A stretch of DNA of 64,000 nt from Streptomyces sp. NBC_00273 (GCF_036178145.1 NZ_CP108067.1:1612001-1676000), one strand, 5' to 3'; positions 1-8,930 are shown, counted from the stretch's first letter. Notes: a model not told the origin generated them from the letters alone. Made by a program: numbers and translations.

Positions 1-1
1 G

Positions 2-676
2 CTCCCTGGAGCCCTCGGGGTGATCGTCGGCTCTCCGATCGCCGTCCGGCTGGCCCGGCGGACCTCCGTCCGGCTCGTCTCGTCGGTCGCGCTTTCCGTC
101 GCGGCCGCGGCGATGGGCTCCTTCGCCCTGTTCGGGGCGACCACACCCATCGTCTGGTACGCGGCGGTCGTGCTGGTCCAGGGCACCGCGATCGGCATGG
201 TGATCGCTCCCGTGACGGGCGCGGTACTGGGTTCCCTGCCGCTGGAGCGGTCCGGCGCGGGCAGCGCGGTCAACAGCACCCTGCGCCAGACGGGCAGCGT
301 GCTGGGCATCGCGGCCGGCGGCACGATCACCTCGATCGTCTACCGGCGTTCGATCGACGGCTCGCTGACCGGCCTCCCCGATCCGGTGCGGGAACCTGCG
401 CGGGTCTCGGCCGAGCTCGCCCGGCACGTGGCGGCGGCCACGCACGACACCCGGCTCGCCGCGGCCGCCGACACCGCCTTCCTGCACGCCATGCACGTCG
501 GGGCGCTCTGGACGGCCGGGTTCGCGCTGATCGGCGCGGTCGTCCTGGCCGTCGGCTTCCGGCCGGACCGGCCCACGGGGCGAGGGCGAGGGCGAGAGCG
601 GGCGCGGGCGCGGGCGCAGGGAAGGGCCCGGGAGGTGGAGCGGGCGGCGCGCGCGGGGAGTTCCACGCCCTCGTGA
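2..676 (+). CDS. MFS drug-exporter-type transporter, C-terminal part (partial at window start)
   Basis: The reading frame is open from the first bases of the window, so the N-terminal half is missing. What remains is the C-terminal membrane region of a DHA2-like major facilitator. It has hydrophobic helices, a conserved small-residue segment (VIAPVTGAVLGSLPLERSGA) and a glycine-rich segment around RQTGSVLGIAAGG. Both are typical of 14-helix proton-driven multidrug exporters in the plasma membrane. The last ~30 residues are an unusual Arg/Gly/Ala tail, which could be a genuine cytosolic tail. The substrate cannot be told from this part. A small gene follows about 165 bp downstream on the same strand. 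Confidence 0.8.
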   Translation, partial: LPGALGVIVGSPIAVRLARRTSVRLVSSVALSVAAAAMGSFALFGATTPIVWYAAVVLVQGTAIGMVIAPVTGAVLGSLPLERSGAGSAVNSTLRQTGSVLGIAAGGTITSIVYRRSIDGSLTGLPDPVREPARVSAELARHVAAATHDTRLAAAADTAFLHAMHVGALWTAGFALIGAVVLAVGFRPDRPTGRGRGRERARARAQGRAREVERAARAGSSTPS

Positions 677-842
677 CGCGCGGCCGCCCGGTCGGCTGCG
701 GTCGACCGTTGCGGCACCGGGCGCGGCATTCGGGTGGCGGACCGCCGTGTCGGGCCGCCCGACCCGGACCGGTTCGCCATCCTGGGCCGGGCACGGCATC
801 GCGACCGCCGCTGCCCTCCCCCACGGCGAGAAGGAGTACGGC

Positions 843-1055
843 ATGCCGACGGACGCGGTCGGGCGTTTCCTCGCGGCTCTGGGACCGCAGCAGCAGGAGG
901 CCGTCACCAGCAGAACGCCGCAGGAGCAGGAGCGGCTCGCGGCCGCCTGGGAGCGGGAGCTGGCCTCGGACGACGAGCTCGACACGCTCGACGAACTGTC
1001 ACCGCCCGCGGCGGAGGCCGAAGCGGCCCGTCGCGTCATGGACCGCGAAGGGTGA
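843..1055 (+). CDS. small acidic hypothetical protein (70 aa)
   Basis: I do not recognise a family. The ATG at 843 is chosen because a purine-rich ribosome site (GAGAAGGAG) lies 5-6 bases upstream. An in-frame extension to 747 has no such site and an Arg/Pro-rich composition like non-coding shadow. The product is strongly acidic and helix-prone, with many Glu, Gln and Ala residues, and has no signal peptide or membrane segment. Short soluble proteins like this are common in Streptomyces. It stands alone between an exporter fragment and a convergent NIPSNAP-type gene. Confidence 0.5.
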   Translation: MPTDAVGRFLAALGPQQQEAVTSRTPQEQERLAAAWERELASDDELDTLDELSPPAAEAEAARRVMDREG

Positions 1056-1127
1056 CCCGACCCCGCGGGCCGGTCCGGTCCGGCGCCTGTCCACCTGCCG
1101 CCACGCGCGGGCGCCGGACCGGACGTT

Positions 1128-1442
1128 TCACTGGCCGGGGGTGTCGAGCGGCCGCAGGAAGCGGCGCTCGTACCGCTTGATGCAGCGGGTTTCGCGCGCC
1201 AGGTCGAAGGCGGCCTGGCATTCGGGGTCGGACATGCTGTCTTTGCGGTACTGCTCGTAGGCGGCGAAACCGGGGAAGGAGAAGAGGGCGTAGGCGATGT
1301 CGCTGTCGCCCTCGCTGGGCAGGAAGTAGCCGTGGTGGGTGCCTCCGAACCGGTTGACCAGCCGGACCCAACGGCGCCCGTACTCCTCGAATTCCGCGAG
1401 CTTGTCGACGTCGATCTCGTACTTCAGATGAATGGTGATCAC
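1128..1442 (-). CDS. NIPSNAP-family protein (104 aa)
   Basis: A small alpha/beta ferredoxin-like dimeric protein of the NIPSNAP/Dabb type. The N-terminus forms a strand ([22 protein letters not shown]), followed by the typical Arg/Trp helix, a [12 protein letters not shown] loop and a C-terminal helix with conserved Arg and Tyr residues. Homologues are usually about 100-110 residues, which matches a GTG start at 1442. A longer upstream reading frame exists, but its composition is unlike the gene. The function of bacterial NIPSNAP proteins is poorly defined. The gene is divergent from the TerD-type gene at 1569, with about 125 bp between them. Confidence 0.75.
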   Translation of the reverse strand: MITIHLKYEIDVDKLAEFEEYGRRWVRLVNRFGGTHHGYFLPSEGDSDIAYALFSFPGFAAYEQYRKDSMSDPECQAAFDLARETRCIKRYERRFLRPLDTPGQ

Positions 1443-1568
1443 CGCCCCATCATGCCGGGACCCCGCGACTTCCCCCGGTACGGAAGAAATCGCCGCCTTC
1501 GGGGAGGGGAACGCGCCACATCCTCGTACGCTGCGGGAGTGGGAGACCTCGAGCGGAAGGGGGACCGC

Positions 1569-2804
1569 ATGTCCATGCGGAAGGGTGCCAACGTACCGGT
1601 GCCGAGCGCCACGGTCCGGGTGGAGTTGGGGTGGCGAGCGGGTCCCGGAGCGCCCGATGTGGACGTGTCGGCCCTGCTGCTCACGGCAGCGGGCAAGGTG
1701 CGGTCGGACGACGACTTCGTGTTCTACAACCAACCCGTGCACCCCAGTGGTGCCGTGCGCCACGAGGGACGGCGCCAGGACGGCACGGGCGTGCTCGAAA
1801 CGATCGGGGTGACGCTGTCCGGGGTGGAGGAGGAGATCGGGACCGTGGTGGTCGCGGCTTCCACCGACGGCACGTTCGGTCAGGTCTCCGGCCTCTTCGT
1901 ACGCGTGCTGGACGCGCGGAGCGGCGCCGAGACGGCCCGGTTCGACGCCACGGATGCCACGACGGAGACCGCGTTCGTGCTCGGTGAGCTGTACCGGCGG
2001 GCCGGCGCGTGGAAGTTCCGGGCGGTGGGCCAGGGGTACGCGTCCGGGCTGGCCGGGCTCGCCACCGATTTCGGGATCACGGTCGACGATCCCGCCCCGG
2101 TGCCGGGGCCGGTGCCGGTACAGGTGCAGCGGGCGGTGGATCCCCCGCCCGCGCCCGCCCGTCCGGTACAGCTGTCGAAGATCACCCTGACGAAGGCGGC
2201 CCCCGCGGTGTCGCTGACCAAGCAGGGGGCCACCTCAGGGGGCATGCGGGTCAACCTCACGTGGAGCGCCGCCGTGCCGCCGCGCGGCTGGATGCGAAAG
2301 GGGCAGGACGCCGTCCGGCTGGAGGACGTCGATCTCGACCTCTCCTGCCTGTGGGAGCTGCGGAACGGAACCAAGGGGATCGTCCACCCCATCGACAACC
2401 AGTTCGGCTCGTTCCACCAGCCGCCGTACGTCCAGCTGGACCACGACGACCGGACCGGTGCGAGCGAGGCCGGCGAGAACCTCATGATCAACCTTGATCA
2501 CTCGGCTGAGATCGAGCGCCTCCTGGTGTTCGTGGTCATCTACGCCGGGGCCACCAGCTTCGCGGGGCTCCAAGGGGTCGCCACGCTCCATCCGCCGGTC
2601 GGTCCGCCGATCGAGGTGCGCCTGGACGAATGCACCGTCCCGTCGCCGGTGGCGGCGATCGCACTGATCGAGAACGTGGGCGGGGAGCTGATCGTCCGGC
2701 GGGAGGCGAAGTACCTCCTACTGGCCCCCGGAGTCTTCAAGCAGCAGGCGGCGGACATCGAGTACGGCTGGGGCATGAGCTGGCAGTCGGCGAGCAAGGA
2801 CTGA
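1569..2804 (+). CDS. TerD-family protein with two tandem TerD/TerA-like domains
   Basis: About 411 residues. The N-terminal half (about residues 1-185) has the TerD signature: [11 protein letters not shown] start, an FVFYNQP motif, the acidic DDDF segment, and a [19 protein letters not shown] stretch that in this family helps bind calcium. A proline-rich linker (~190-225) leads to a second TerA-like beta domain with an NLTWSA strand, [10 protein letters not shown] and later NLMINLDHS. TerD proteins are cytoplasmic calcium-binding stress proteins named for tellurite resistance and linked in Streptomyces to differentiation. The ATG at 1569 follows a purine-rich stretch (GAGCGGAAGGGGG). The gene is isolated, not inside a ter cluster, so the role is general stress by inference. 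Confidence 0.85.
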   Translation: MSMRKGANVPVPSATVRVELGWRAGPGAPDVDVSALLLTAAGKVRSDDDFVFYNQPVHPSGAVRHEGRRQDGTGVLETIGVTLSGVEEEIGTVVVAASTDGTFGQVSGLFVRVLDARSGAETARFDATDATTETAFVLGELYRRAGAWKFRAVGQGYASGLAGLATDFGITVDDPAPVPGPVPVQVQRAVDPPPAPARPVQLSKITLTKAAPAVSLTKQGATSGGMRVNLTWSAAVPPRGWMRKGQDAVRLEDVDLDLSCLWELRNGTKGIVHPIDNQFGSFHQPPYVQLDHDDRTGASEAGENLMINLDHSAEIERLLVFVVIYAGATSFAGLQGVATLHPPVGPPIEVRLDECTVPSPVAAIALIENVGGELIVRREAKYLLLAPGVFKQQAADIEYGWGMSWQSASKD

Positions 2805-2912
2805 CCCGCCGGACCGGCCTCCTGTGCGGGGGATCGCCTTCACGTTCGCACCCGTTCCGTACGGGCGCCCGCACGGGCTCGTCCACACGTGTCAAAAGAA
2901 CTTCGGACGGGA

Positions 2913-2939
2913 TGTCGAGAAGACGTGGCCGGCTCCGTC
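2913..2939 (+). promoter_or_regulatory. putative ECF42-type autoregulated promoter
   Basis: TGTCGA at 2913-2918 is followed after 17 bases by CGTC at 2936-2939, about 50 bp before the DGPF gene start. From memory, the ECF42 group recognises TGTCGA at -35 and CG(A/T)C at -10. This matches in sequence and spacing, and the ECF42 gene is the second gene of the operon. Autoregulation is an inference. Confidence 0.6.
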
Positions 2940-2991
2940 CCAGGGGTGAACGCGACCACAATGGGTCGCACCAGCACCGAGGAGAACCACC

Positions 2992-3399
2992 ATGGCCAAG
3001 TACCTCCTGCTCAAGCACTACCGCGGAGCTCCGGCGGCGGTCAACGACGTGCCCATGGACCGGTGGACGCCCGAGGAGATCTCGGCGCACATCCAGTACA
3101 TGAACGACTTCGCGGCCCGGCTCGAAGGGACCGGCGAGTTCGTCGACGGTCAGGCGCTCGCCCCCGAGGGGACCTTCGTCCGGTACGACGGGGAGGGCCG
3201 TCCGCCGGTCACCGACGGCCCGTTCCCGGAGACCAAGGACCTGATCGCCGGCTGGATGGTGATCGACGTCGATAGCTACGAGCGCGCCGTCGAACTGGCC
3301 GGAGAGCTGTCGGCGGCCCCCGGGGCGGGCGGGAAGCCGATCCACGAGTGGCTCGAACTGCGTCCGTTCCTGGGCGCGCATCCCACCATCACGGAATGA
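2992..3399 (+). CDS. YCII-related DGPF-domain protein
   Basis: A 135-residue cytoplasmic protein of the YciI/DGPF type. It contains the eponymous DGPF motif in TDGPFPETKDLIAGWMVIDV, an N-terminal MAKYLLLKHY strand and a helix starting PMDRWTPEEISAHIQYM. These small alpha/beta dimers are the standard genetic partners of ECF42 sigma factors, and their biochemical role is unresolved. The stop codon overlaps the start of the following sigma gene (ATGA at 3396-3399), so the two are very likely translated together. A good ribosome site (GAGGAG) precedes the ATG at 2992. Confidence 0.9.
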   Translation: MAKYLLLKHYRGAPAAVNDVPMDRWTPEEISAHIQYMNDFAARLEGTGEFVDGQALAPEGTFVRYDGEGRPPVTDGPFPETKDLIAGWMVIDVDSYERAVELAGELSAAPGAGGKPIHEWLELRPFLGAHPTITE

Positions 3400-4556
3400 C
3401 CCCACCGATGGACGAGGCCCTGCTCAGGAGCCTCACGCCGAGCGTGCTCGGGATCCTCGTCCGCCGCGGAGCCGACTTCGCGGCGGCCGAGGACGCCGTC
3501 CAGGAAGCGCTGGTCGAGGCGGTCCGGACCTGGCCCGCCGACCCTCCGCGGGACCCGAAGGGCTGGCTGGTCACCGTGGCCTGGCGCCGGTTCCTCGACG
3601 CGACCCGGGCGGACACCGCACGCCGCAGGCGTGAGGACCTCGTGGACGAGGAGCCGCCGCCCGGGCCGGCGCCCGCTGTGGACGACACCCTCCAGTTGTA
3701 CTTCCTGTGCGCCCACCCGTCGCTGACGCCGTCGTCCGCCGTGGCGCTCACGCTGCGCGCCGTCGGCGGGCTCACCACCCGCCAGATCGCCCAGGCCTAC
3801 CTGGTGCCCGAGGCGACCATGGCGCAGCGCATCAGCAGGGCCAAGCGCACCGTCTCCGGCGCACGGTTCGAGCGTCCCGGTGACGTCGCCACCGTGCTGC
3901 GCGTCCTCTACCTGGTCTTCAACGAGGGCTACTCCGGCGACGTCGACCTCGCTGCCGAGGCCATCCGGCTCACCCGGCAGCTCGCGGCCCGGGTCGACCA
4001 CCCCGAGGTGGCCGGGCTGCTCGCGCTCATGCTGATCCACCACGCCCGGCGCGCCACCCGGACCGCGCCCGACGGCAGTCTGGTGCCGCTCGCCGAGCAG
4101 GACTGCGGCCGGTGGGACACCGGGGCGATCGCCGAGGGCGTGCGGATCCTGCAGGGGGCCCTCGCCCGCGACCGGCTGGGCGAGTTCCAGGCCCAGGCGG
4201 CCATCGCGGCGCTCCACGCCGACGCGCCCACCGCCGAGCAGACCGACTGGGTGCAGATCGTGGAGTGGTACGACGAGCTCGTGCTCCTGACCGACAGCCC
4301 GGTCGTGCGGCTCAACCGCGCTGTGGCCGTCGGTGAGGCCGACGGGCCGCGCGCCGGACTGGCGGCGCTCGCGGCGCTGGACGACGGGCTGCCGCGCCAC
4401 AGCGCGGTGGCGGCGTACCTCCACGAGCGTGACGGCGACGTGGTCGCGGCGGCGCGGCTGTACGCCGAGGCGGCCCGCAAGGCGCCCAACCTCGCCGAGC
4501 GCGATCACCTGACGCGCCAGGCCGCCCGGCTGAACAGCGCTCACCGGTCCCGCTGA
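3396..4556 (+). CDS. ECF42-group RNA polymerase sigma factor with C-terminal TPR-like extension
   Basis: A 386-residue sigma factor, roughly twice the size of a simple ECF factor. Region 2 covers about residues 1-75 (AAEDAVQEALVEAVRTW, then the DPKGWLVTVAWRRFLD segment). A linker follows, then the DUF6596-type region with LQLYFLCAHPSLTPSSAVAL and the region-4 helix-turn-helix LTTRQIAQAYLVPEATMAQR. The remaining ~200 residues are a helical TPR-like extension starting with YLVFNEGYSG. The ECF42 group lacks a classical anti-sigma gene and is controlled through this extension. The ATG overlaps the stop of the DGPF gene by ATGA. No anti-sigma factor is nearby, consistent with the group. Confidence 0.9.
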   Translation: MTPPMDEALLRSLTPSVLGILVRRGADFAAAEDAVQEALVEAVRTWPADPPRDPKGWLVTVAWRRFLDATRADTARRRREDLVDEEPPPGPAPAVDDTLQLYFLCAHPSLTPSSAVALTLRAVGGLTTRQIAQAYLVPEATMAQRISRAKRTVSGARFERPGDVATVLRVLYLVFNEGYSGDVDLAAEAIRLTRQLAARVDHPEVAGLLALMLIHHARRATRTAPDGSLVPLAEQDCGRWDTGAIAEGVRILQGALARDRLGEFQAQAAIAALHADAPTAEQTDWVQIVEWYDELVLLTDSPVVRLNRAVAVGEADGPRAGLAALAALDDGLPRHSAVAAYLHERDGDVVAAARLYAEAARKAPNLAERDHLTRQAARLNSAHRSR

Positions 4557-4747
4557 CCGGTGCCGCCCGCCCGCACCGTATGGAGTGCGTCAAAGGGCGG
4601 CGGAATTCCGGTACCGGGCCGAGGGGCACGGGAAAGGTGCAGGTGGACGGGATCCCGCTCCCCCCGTGGCCCCGACCGGCCCGGGGAGTCCTGGACCGGG
4701 TCCGGCCCGCATCGATATCATCATCGTCTCGGGACGGGAGGTTTCCC

Positions 4748-5512
4748 ATGTCCGGGTACCGGCTCCGCCAGCTCCTCACCCTGATCGCGGCCGTCGCGGC
4801 CCCCTTCCTCACGGCGCTCGCGCTCGTGCCCTTCCGTACGGACCTCTCCCCGGCGAACGCCGCCCTGATACTCGTCGTCGCGGTGGTCGCGGTCGCGGCC
4901 GTCGGCACGCGGGCGGCCGGGGTACTGGCCGCCCTGTCGGCGGCCGTCGGGTTCGACCTCCTCCTGACCCGGCCGTACGGACACTTCGCGATCACCGACG
5001 GGGAGGACGTCCGGACGGCGGCCCTCCTCCTGATCGTCGGCCTGATCGTCTCGCAGCTCGCGGTGCGCGTGCGCCGGCTCGAAGGCGCGGTGATCGCCGA
5101 CGAATCCCACCTGTCCCGGCTGGAGGCGACCAGCCGCCTCGCCGAGGACGGCGCCCCTCCCGAAGCCGTGGTCGAACACGTGCGCAGGGACCTCATCGAC
5201 CTGCTGGAGCTGCGTGACTGCCGCTTCGTGTACGGGTCGCTCATCGGACGCCTACCGCGACTGGAGCACGACGGCGGGCTGTGGCTCGGCCTCGAGCCGG
5301 GCGACGCCGAAGCCACCTACTGGCCGGAGCGGTGGCCGGACGGTGAGACGGAACTGCGCGCCGTGGGCGGCGGGCACTACTACGGGCGCTTCCTCCTCGA
5401 CCCGTTCCCCGGCCACCCCCTGCCGTCCCGGCAGGCCCGCCTGGTGGCGGTCGCCCTCGCCGCCCAGGCCGGCGCGGCCCTGGACACGTCCGGCCTGGCC
5501 CACCCCGGCTGA
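4748..5512 (+). CDS. DUF4118 membrane protein, KdpD-like sensor membrane domain without kinase
   Basis: 254 residues. The first ~105 residues carry membrane helices in the four-helix DUF4118 pattern found in KdpD-type sensor kinases, including the AAVGFDLLLTRPYGHFAITD loop. A short coiled or helical linker (RVRRLEGAVIADESHLSRLE) and a GAF-like C-terminal region follow. No histidine-kinase domain is present, so this is a truncated sensor or a family of kinase-less relatives that I have seen repeatedly in Streptomyces. The ATG at 4748 follows GGGAGG. The longer in-frame extension to 4580 looks non-coding. The role may be membrane signal sensing; partners are not evident here. Confidence 0.75.
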   Translation: MSGYRLRQLLTLIAAVAAPFLTALALVPFRTDLSPANAALILVVAVVAVAAVGTRAAGVLAALSAAVGFDLLLTRPYGHFAITDGEDVRTAALLLIVGLIVSQLAVRVRRLEGAVIADESHLSRLEATSRLAEDGAPPEAVVEHVRRDLIDLLELRDCRFVYGSLIGRLPRLEHDGGLWLGLEPGDAEATYWPERWPDGETELRAVGGGHYYGRFLLDPFPGHPLPSRQARLVAVALAAQAGAALDTSGLAHPG

Positions 5513-5625
5513 ACGCCCGGCCGCCGCTCAGCGTCAGGACGGCATCACGAGCTCCGCTGCGCCCTACCGGGCCGCCAACACCGCCGGGAACGCACCGCTG
5601 ACGACCTGCCCGGCCGGAGCCGGGC

Positions 5626-6475
5626 TCACCACGTCCCGCCGTCGACCAGGGCGGCCAGCCGGTCGGGCGCCTCCTCCACCACGAGGTGTCCGGCCCCCGG
5701 CAGTACCCGCAGTTCGACGCCCAGCGTGCGGGTCACTGCCGGGCCGAGCCGCTTCGGCGGGAGGAACACGTCGTGCTCCCCGGTGAAGACCGTGCGGGGC
5801 ACCGGCCTCGCCGGCAGGTCCGCCATGCCGGGCGCCCCACTGGAGCGGGAGTACCGGGCCACCAGCGTCATCCACTCCACCAGCCGTTCCCGGGGCTCGT
5901 GGTCGGGGGCGAGCATGGCCCGCAGCAGCCTGGCGCTGCTCCTGGGAGCGGGCTGCAGGAACCATGCGGCGGAGGCGGCCAGCAGGGCGGGGGGGAAGGC
6001 GCAGCCCGGTGAGGCCGCCGGGAGAGACGAGAACGAGGCGTTCGATGTGCCTGGACGCGCTCGACAGGGCGATGGCGGCGCCGAAGGAGTGGCCCATCAC
6101 CACCACGGAGCCGGGCGAGGTCTTGTCGATCACCTCGTCCAGCCATGCGCCGTACCAGGACAAGCGGCCCCGGCTGAGGTTCCGGTCACCGGAGCTGAGT
6201 CCGGGCTGTCCTGGTACGTCCAACAGCGACACCCGGTGGCCGGCGGCGACGAGAGCGGTGGCCAGGGGCAGCGAGGCGGCCGCATTGAAGTTGGTCCCCG
6301 GGACGAACACGACCGTGGTGCCGCCGGCACCGGCGGACACGACGTGGGTCTGCGCTCCGCCCGCGCCCACCACGGTCCGTTCGTGCGGCACGTCCCACCC
6401 GTCGAGTTGTTCGTGGCACCAGCGCCGGATGAGTTCTCGGCCCGCCGCGCTGCGGTAGATCGTGTTCGACGCCAT
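5626..6475 (-). pseudogene. alpha/beta hydrolase interrupted by a frameshift in a G7 run
   Basis: The N-terminal part (from ATG at 6475) reads as an alpha/beta hydrolase. It has the oxyanion region VVFVPGTNFNAAASLPLA, the nucleophile elbow GHSFGAA and the YGAWLDEV helix. After LVLVSPGGLTGLRLPP the frame runs into shadow-like sequence. The natural continuation (ALLAASAAWFLQPAPRSSAR onward, with the late FTGEHDVF acid loop and GAGHLVVEE histidine loop) lies in the neighbouring frame and ends at 5626. The switch coincides with seven consecutive G at 5989-5995. It may be a sequencing indel or a true mutation. The start overlaps the upstream gene stop (TGATG), indicating a two-gene operon. Confidence 0.8.
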
Positions 6476-6912
6476 CAGAACGGCCTCCGATCGGCCGGTT
6501 CGGACGGGGCGAGCGCGGTGTGGAGGAGCCAGCCCACCGCCGCGCCGACCACGTACCAGAACAGGTCCGGTGCGTTGAAGGTGGAGCCGAGGACCAGGCG
6601 GGCCACGGTGCTGTGCCGGGAGAGCTCCGCGGGTACGGCGGTCAGCTGGAGGAACTCGACGGCCCAACTGGCGGCCAGCGCCGTCCCCGCCGCCCGCAGG
6701 GGCGTCAGCCGGGGCGCGATCAGCACGACGAGGGTCAGCAGCAGGACGGTGTAGAGGGCGTCTCCCCCGTACTTCGCCGTGCTCCCCGTCGCGACGGCCC
6801 GCAGCCCCAACCCGGCGCCCACGGTCAGTACCGCGGCCCCGGCCGCCACCAGCCGGGCCCGTCGGAGGGCGGGGGCGGCGGCGCCGTCACGGCATCGGGG
6901 TATGGGAGTCAC
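6475..6912 (-). CDS. DUF2809/VanZ-like small membrane protein
   Basis: 145 residues with about four membrane helices and the pattern of the DUF2809/VanZ-like group. It shows a KYGGDALYTVLLLTLVVLIA segment, then SWAVEFLQL, ARLVLGSTFNAPDLFWYVVG and a last glycine-rich helix. Glu in VEFLQ and the Asp/Leu pair in APDLFWY are the conserved polar residues of this fold. The function of the family is unknown. Its stop codon overlaps the ATG of the hydrolase downstream, so the two are cotranslated. Confidence 0.7.
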   Translation of the reverse strand: MTPIPRCRDGAAAPALRRARLVAAGAAVLTVGAGLGLRAVATGSTAKYGGDALYTVLLLTLVVLIAPRLTPLRAAGTALAASWAVEFLQLTAVPAELSRHSTVARLVLGSTFNAPDLFWYVVGAAVGWLLHTALAPSEPADRRPF

Positions 6913-6967
6913 GGGGCCATACTGCCGGAGCCCTCCGAACCGACGCGTGCCCGCCCGGGCAACGCGC

Positions 6968-8041
6968 TCAGACGACCGAGCGGGTCGGGTAGTCCGTGTA
7001 GCCCCGTGCGTCGCCCCCGAAGAAGGTGGCGGGGTCAGGGGTGTTGTACGGGCCTTCGGTGCGCAGGCGGTCCGGCAGGTCCGGGTTGGCCAGGAAGAGG
7101 GCGCCGAAGGCGAGGAGGTCGGCGACGCCGTCCTCGATCAGCGAGAGGGCGCGGTGGTCGGTGGGGCCCTCGGTCGCCGGGTTCAGCACGAACGGTCCGG
7201 CGAACTGCTTGCGCAGGGCGAGGGTGGCTTCCCGTGCCTCGGGGGCGTGTTCCAGGACGTGGAGGTAGGCCAGGCCGAGTCCGTCGATCTCCTTGACCAG
7301 GGCCTCGTAGACGGGCTGCGGGTCGGGCTCGGAGATGTCGTTGTACGTGTTGCCGGGCGAGACGCGCAGGGCCGTGCGCTCGGCGCCGATCGCGGCGGCC
7401 ACCGCCTTGACCACCTCCACGGCGAAGCGGATCCGGTTCTCCACCGGCCCGCCCCACTCGTCGGTGCGCAGGTTCGAGCCGGGGGCCAGGAACTGGTGGA
7501 TCAGGTATCCGTTGGCCCCGTGCAGCTCCACGCCGTCGAAGCCGGCCTCGACCGCGTTGCGGGCGGCCTGCGCGTAGTCGGCGATGGTCTGCCGCACCTC
7601 GGCCCCGGTCAGCTCGTGCGGGGTGACGAAGTCCTTCATGCCGTCGCCGGTGAAGAGCTGCCCCTGGGCAGCCACCGCCGACGGGGCCACGGGGACGAGA
7701 GCGTCGGGCAGCAGCGTCGGGTGGCCGATGCGGCCGGAGTGCATCAGCTGGGCGAAGATCCGGCCGCCCGCCGCGTGGACGGAGTCGGTGACCTCGCGCC
7801 AGGCCGCGACCTGCTCCGCATCGTGCAGGCCGGGGGTGAAGGGGTAGCCCTGTCCGACGACGGAGGGCTGGATCCCCTCGGTGATGATCAGGCCGGCAGA
7901 TGCGCGCTGGGTGTAGTACTCGGCGACGAGGCCGGTCGCGATGCCGCCCTGACCTGCACGGCTGCGGGTCATCGGGGCAAGGGCGATCCGGTTCGCGAGG
8001 GTGGCGCCGGCTACGTGGACCGGTTCGAATGCGCTGGTCAT
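6968..8041 (-). CDS. Old Yellow Enzyme family alkene reductase (NemA-like)
   Basis: A 357-residue flavin-dependent ene-reductase that transfers hydride from NAD(P)H via FMN to activated C=C bonds or nitro groups. Family features in order: NRIALAPMTRSRA near the N-terminus, AEYYTQRASAGLIITEG, the ISQLMHSGR-like segment FAQLMHSGRIGHP, GFDGVELHGANGYLIHQFL with the His-x-x-Asn substrate-binding pair, and SNLRTDEWGG. Length is standard for bacterial OYEs. It is divergent from a MarR regulator at 8185. Two near-identical palindromes lie in the shared upstream region, so induction by electrophiles through that regulator is likely. Confidence 0.93.
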   Translation of the reverse strand: MTSAFEPVHVAGATLANRIALAPMTRSRAGQGGIATGLVAEYYTQRASAGLIITEGIQPSVVGQGYPFTPGLHDAEQVAAWREVTDSVHAAGGRIFAQLMHSGRIGHPTLLPDALVPVAPSAVAAQGQLFTGDGMKDFVTPHELTGAEVRQTIADYAQAARNAVEAGFDGVELHGANGYLIHQFLAPGSNLRTDEWGGPVENRIRFAVEVVKAVAAAIGAERTALRVSPGNTYNDISEPDPQPVYEALVKEIDGLGLAYLHVLEHAPEAREATLALRKQFAGPFVLNPATEGPTDHRALSLIEDGVADLLAFGALFLANPDLPDRLRTEGPYNTPDPATFFGGDARGYTDYPTRSVV

Positions 8042-8060
8042 ATCTGCCTCACAAGAATAG

Positions 8061-8072
8061 TTGGTCGGCCAA
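8061..8072. promoter_or_regulatory. putative MarR operator 1 (TTGGTCGGCCAA)
   Basis: A 12-bp near-perfect palindrome 20 bp upstream of the ene-reductase start. It shares 11 of 12 bases with the second site at 8106-8117. Placement between the divergent reductase and MarR genes suggests it is bound by that regulator (inference). Confidence 0.65.
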
Positions 8073-8105
8073 TGATTGGCTGCGAGATGCAGCGTACCCC
8101 ATTAC

Positions 8106-8117
8106 TTGGCCGGCCAA
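8106..8117. promoter_or_regulatory. putative MarR operator 2 (TTGGCCGGCCAA)
   Basis: A perfect 12-bp palindrome whose centre lies 45 bp from the centre of the site at 8061-8072, about 68 bp before the MarR ATG. The two equal sites suggest repression of both divergent promoters by one regulator (inference). Confidence 0.65.
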
Positions 8118-8184
8118 GGTAAAATGGGGGCGGACGGTAGGATCCATCCGGAGATCTGCCGGACCGACCAGGAGGAGCACGTCC

Positions 8185-8718
8185 ATGACCGCGGAATCCG
8201 TTCAGGAGCCGCGCTCCGCCACGCGCTGCGCAGCGGTGCCGAGCGCGGTGTTGGACGGGCCGGTGAGCCATGCGATCAGCCGGGTCTCCCGGCTCCACCG
8301 GATCGCGGCGAGCCGGGTCCTGCGGGACCTGGGGCTGCACCCCGGGCAGGAGTTCCTGATGATGCACCTCTGGGACAGCGGGGCCGTGCGCCAGTCCGAG
8401 CTGATCAAAGCGGTCGGCCTCGACCCTTCGACGGTGACCAAGATGCTCCAGCGCCTGGAGCTCTCCGGCCACGTGCGGCGGCGCCCGGACCCCGCGGACC
8501 GGCGGGCCTCCCTGGTCGAGGCGACGGATGCCAGTTGCGGACTCCTGGTCGAGGTCCGCAGGGCATGGGGCGAGCTGGAACGCCAGACCCTGGACGGCCT
8601 GGACACCGCCGAACGCACCGAACTGGCCCGCCTCCTGGGCAAGGTCGAGGCCACCTTGTGCACGGAGCTCGCCCGCAGCTTCGGTGCGGAGTGCGACGCC
8701 ACCGACAAGGCAGAGTGA
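8185..8718 (+). CDS. MarR-family transcriptional regulator
   Basis: A 177-residue winged-helix dimeric repressor. After a dimerisation helix (HAISRVSRLHRIAASRVLRD) come the DNA-recognition helices (RQSELIKAVGLDPSTVTKML), then the wing with the conserved Asp-Arg pair in RRRPDPADRRASLVEATD. A long C-terminal dimer helix ends the protein. The ATG at 8185 is preceded by AGGAGGAG. The gene is divergent from an ene-reductase, a common MarR/YodB-type arrangement for sensing reactive electrophiles. Cys residues at the N-terminal part (RCAA) and near the C-terminus could be redox sensors, but this is not established. Confidence 0.9.
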   Translation: MTAESVQEPRSATRCAAVPSAVLDGPVSHAISRVSRLHRIAASRVLRDLGLHPGQEFLMMHLWDSGAVRQSELIKAVGLDPSTVTKMLQRLELSGHVRRRPDPADRRASLVEATDASCGLLVEVRRAWGELERQTLDGLDTAERTELARLLGKVEATLCTELARSFGAECDATDKAE

Positions 8719-8930
8719 TCGACGCGGTTCGTCAGGAACGGACCGGCGGGATGCCGGCGCGCGGCGCCGCCCTGACGGAGCGGCTCTGCGCGCGCTGAGG
8801 CCCGTCCCGGCCGAACGCGGCCGCCCCTGCCACCCCCTCCCGGCTCCGGCATGCGCAGGGCCCGGCGCGGGGCACGCTGGAGCGGGGGACCGGCTCGGGA
8901 GGCAGCGCAACGTCAGGCCGAGGAGGGCAC
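8719..8930. other. non-coding interval without clear features
   Basis: About 210 bp between the MarR gene and the truncated GH15 gene. GC-rich, with no reading frame of good composition and no clear terminator. A ribosome site (GAGGAGGG) ends the interval in front of the ATG at 8931. Confidence 0.4.
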
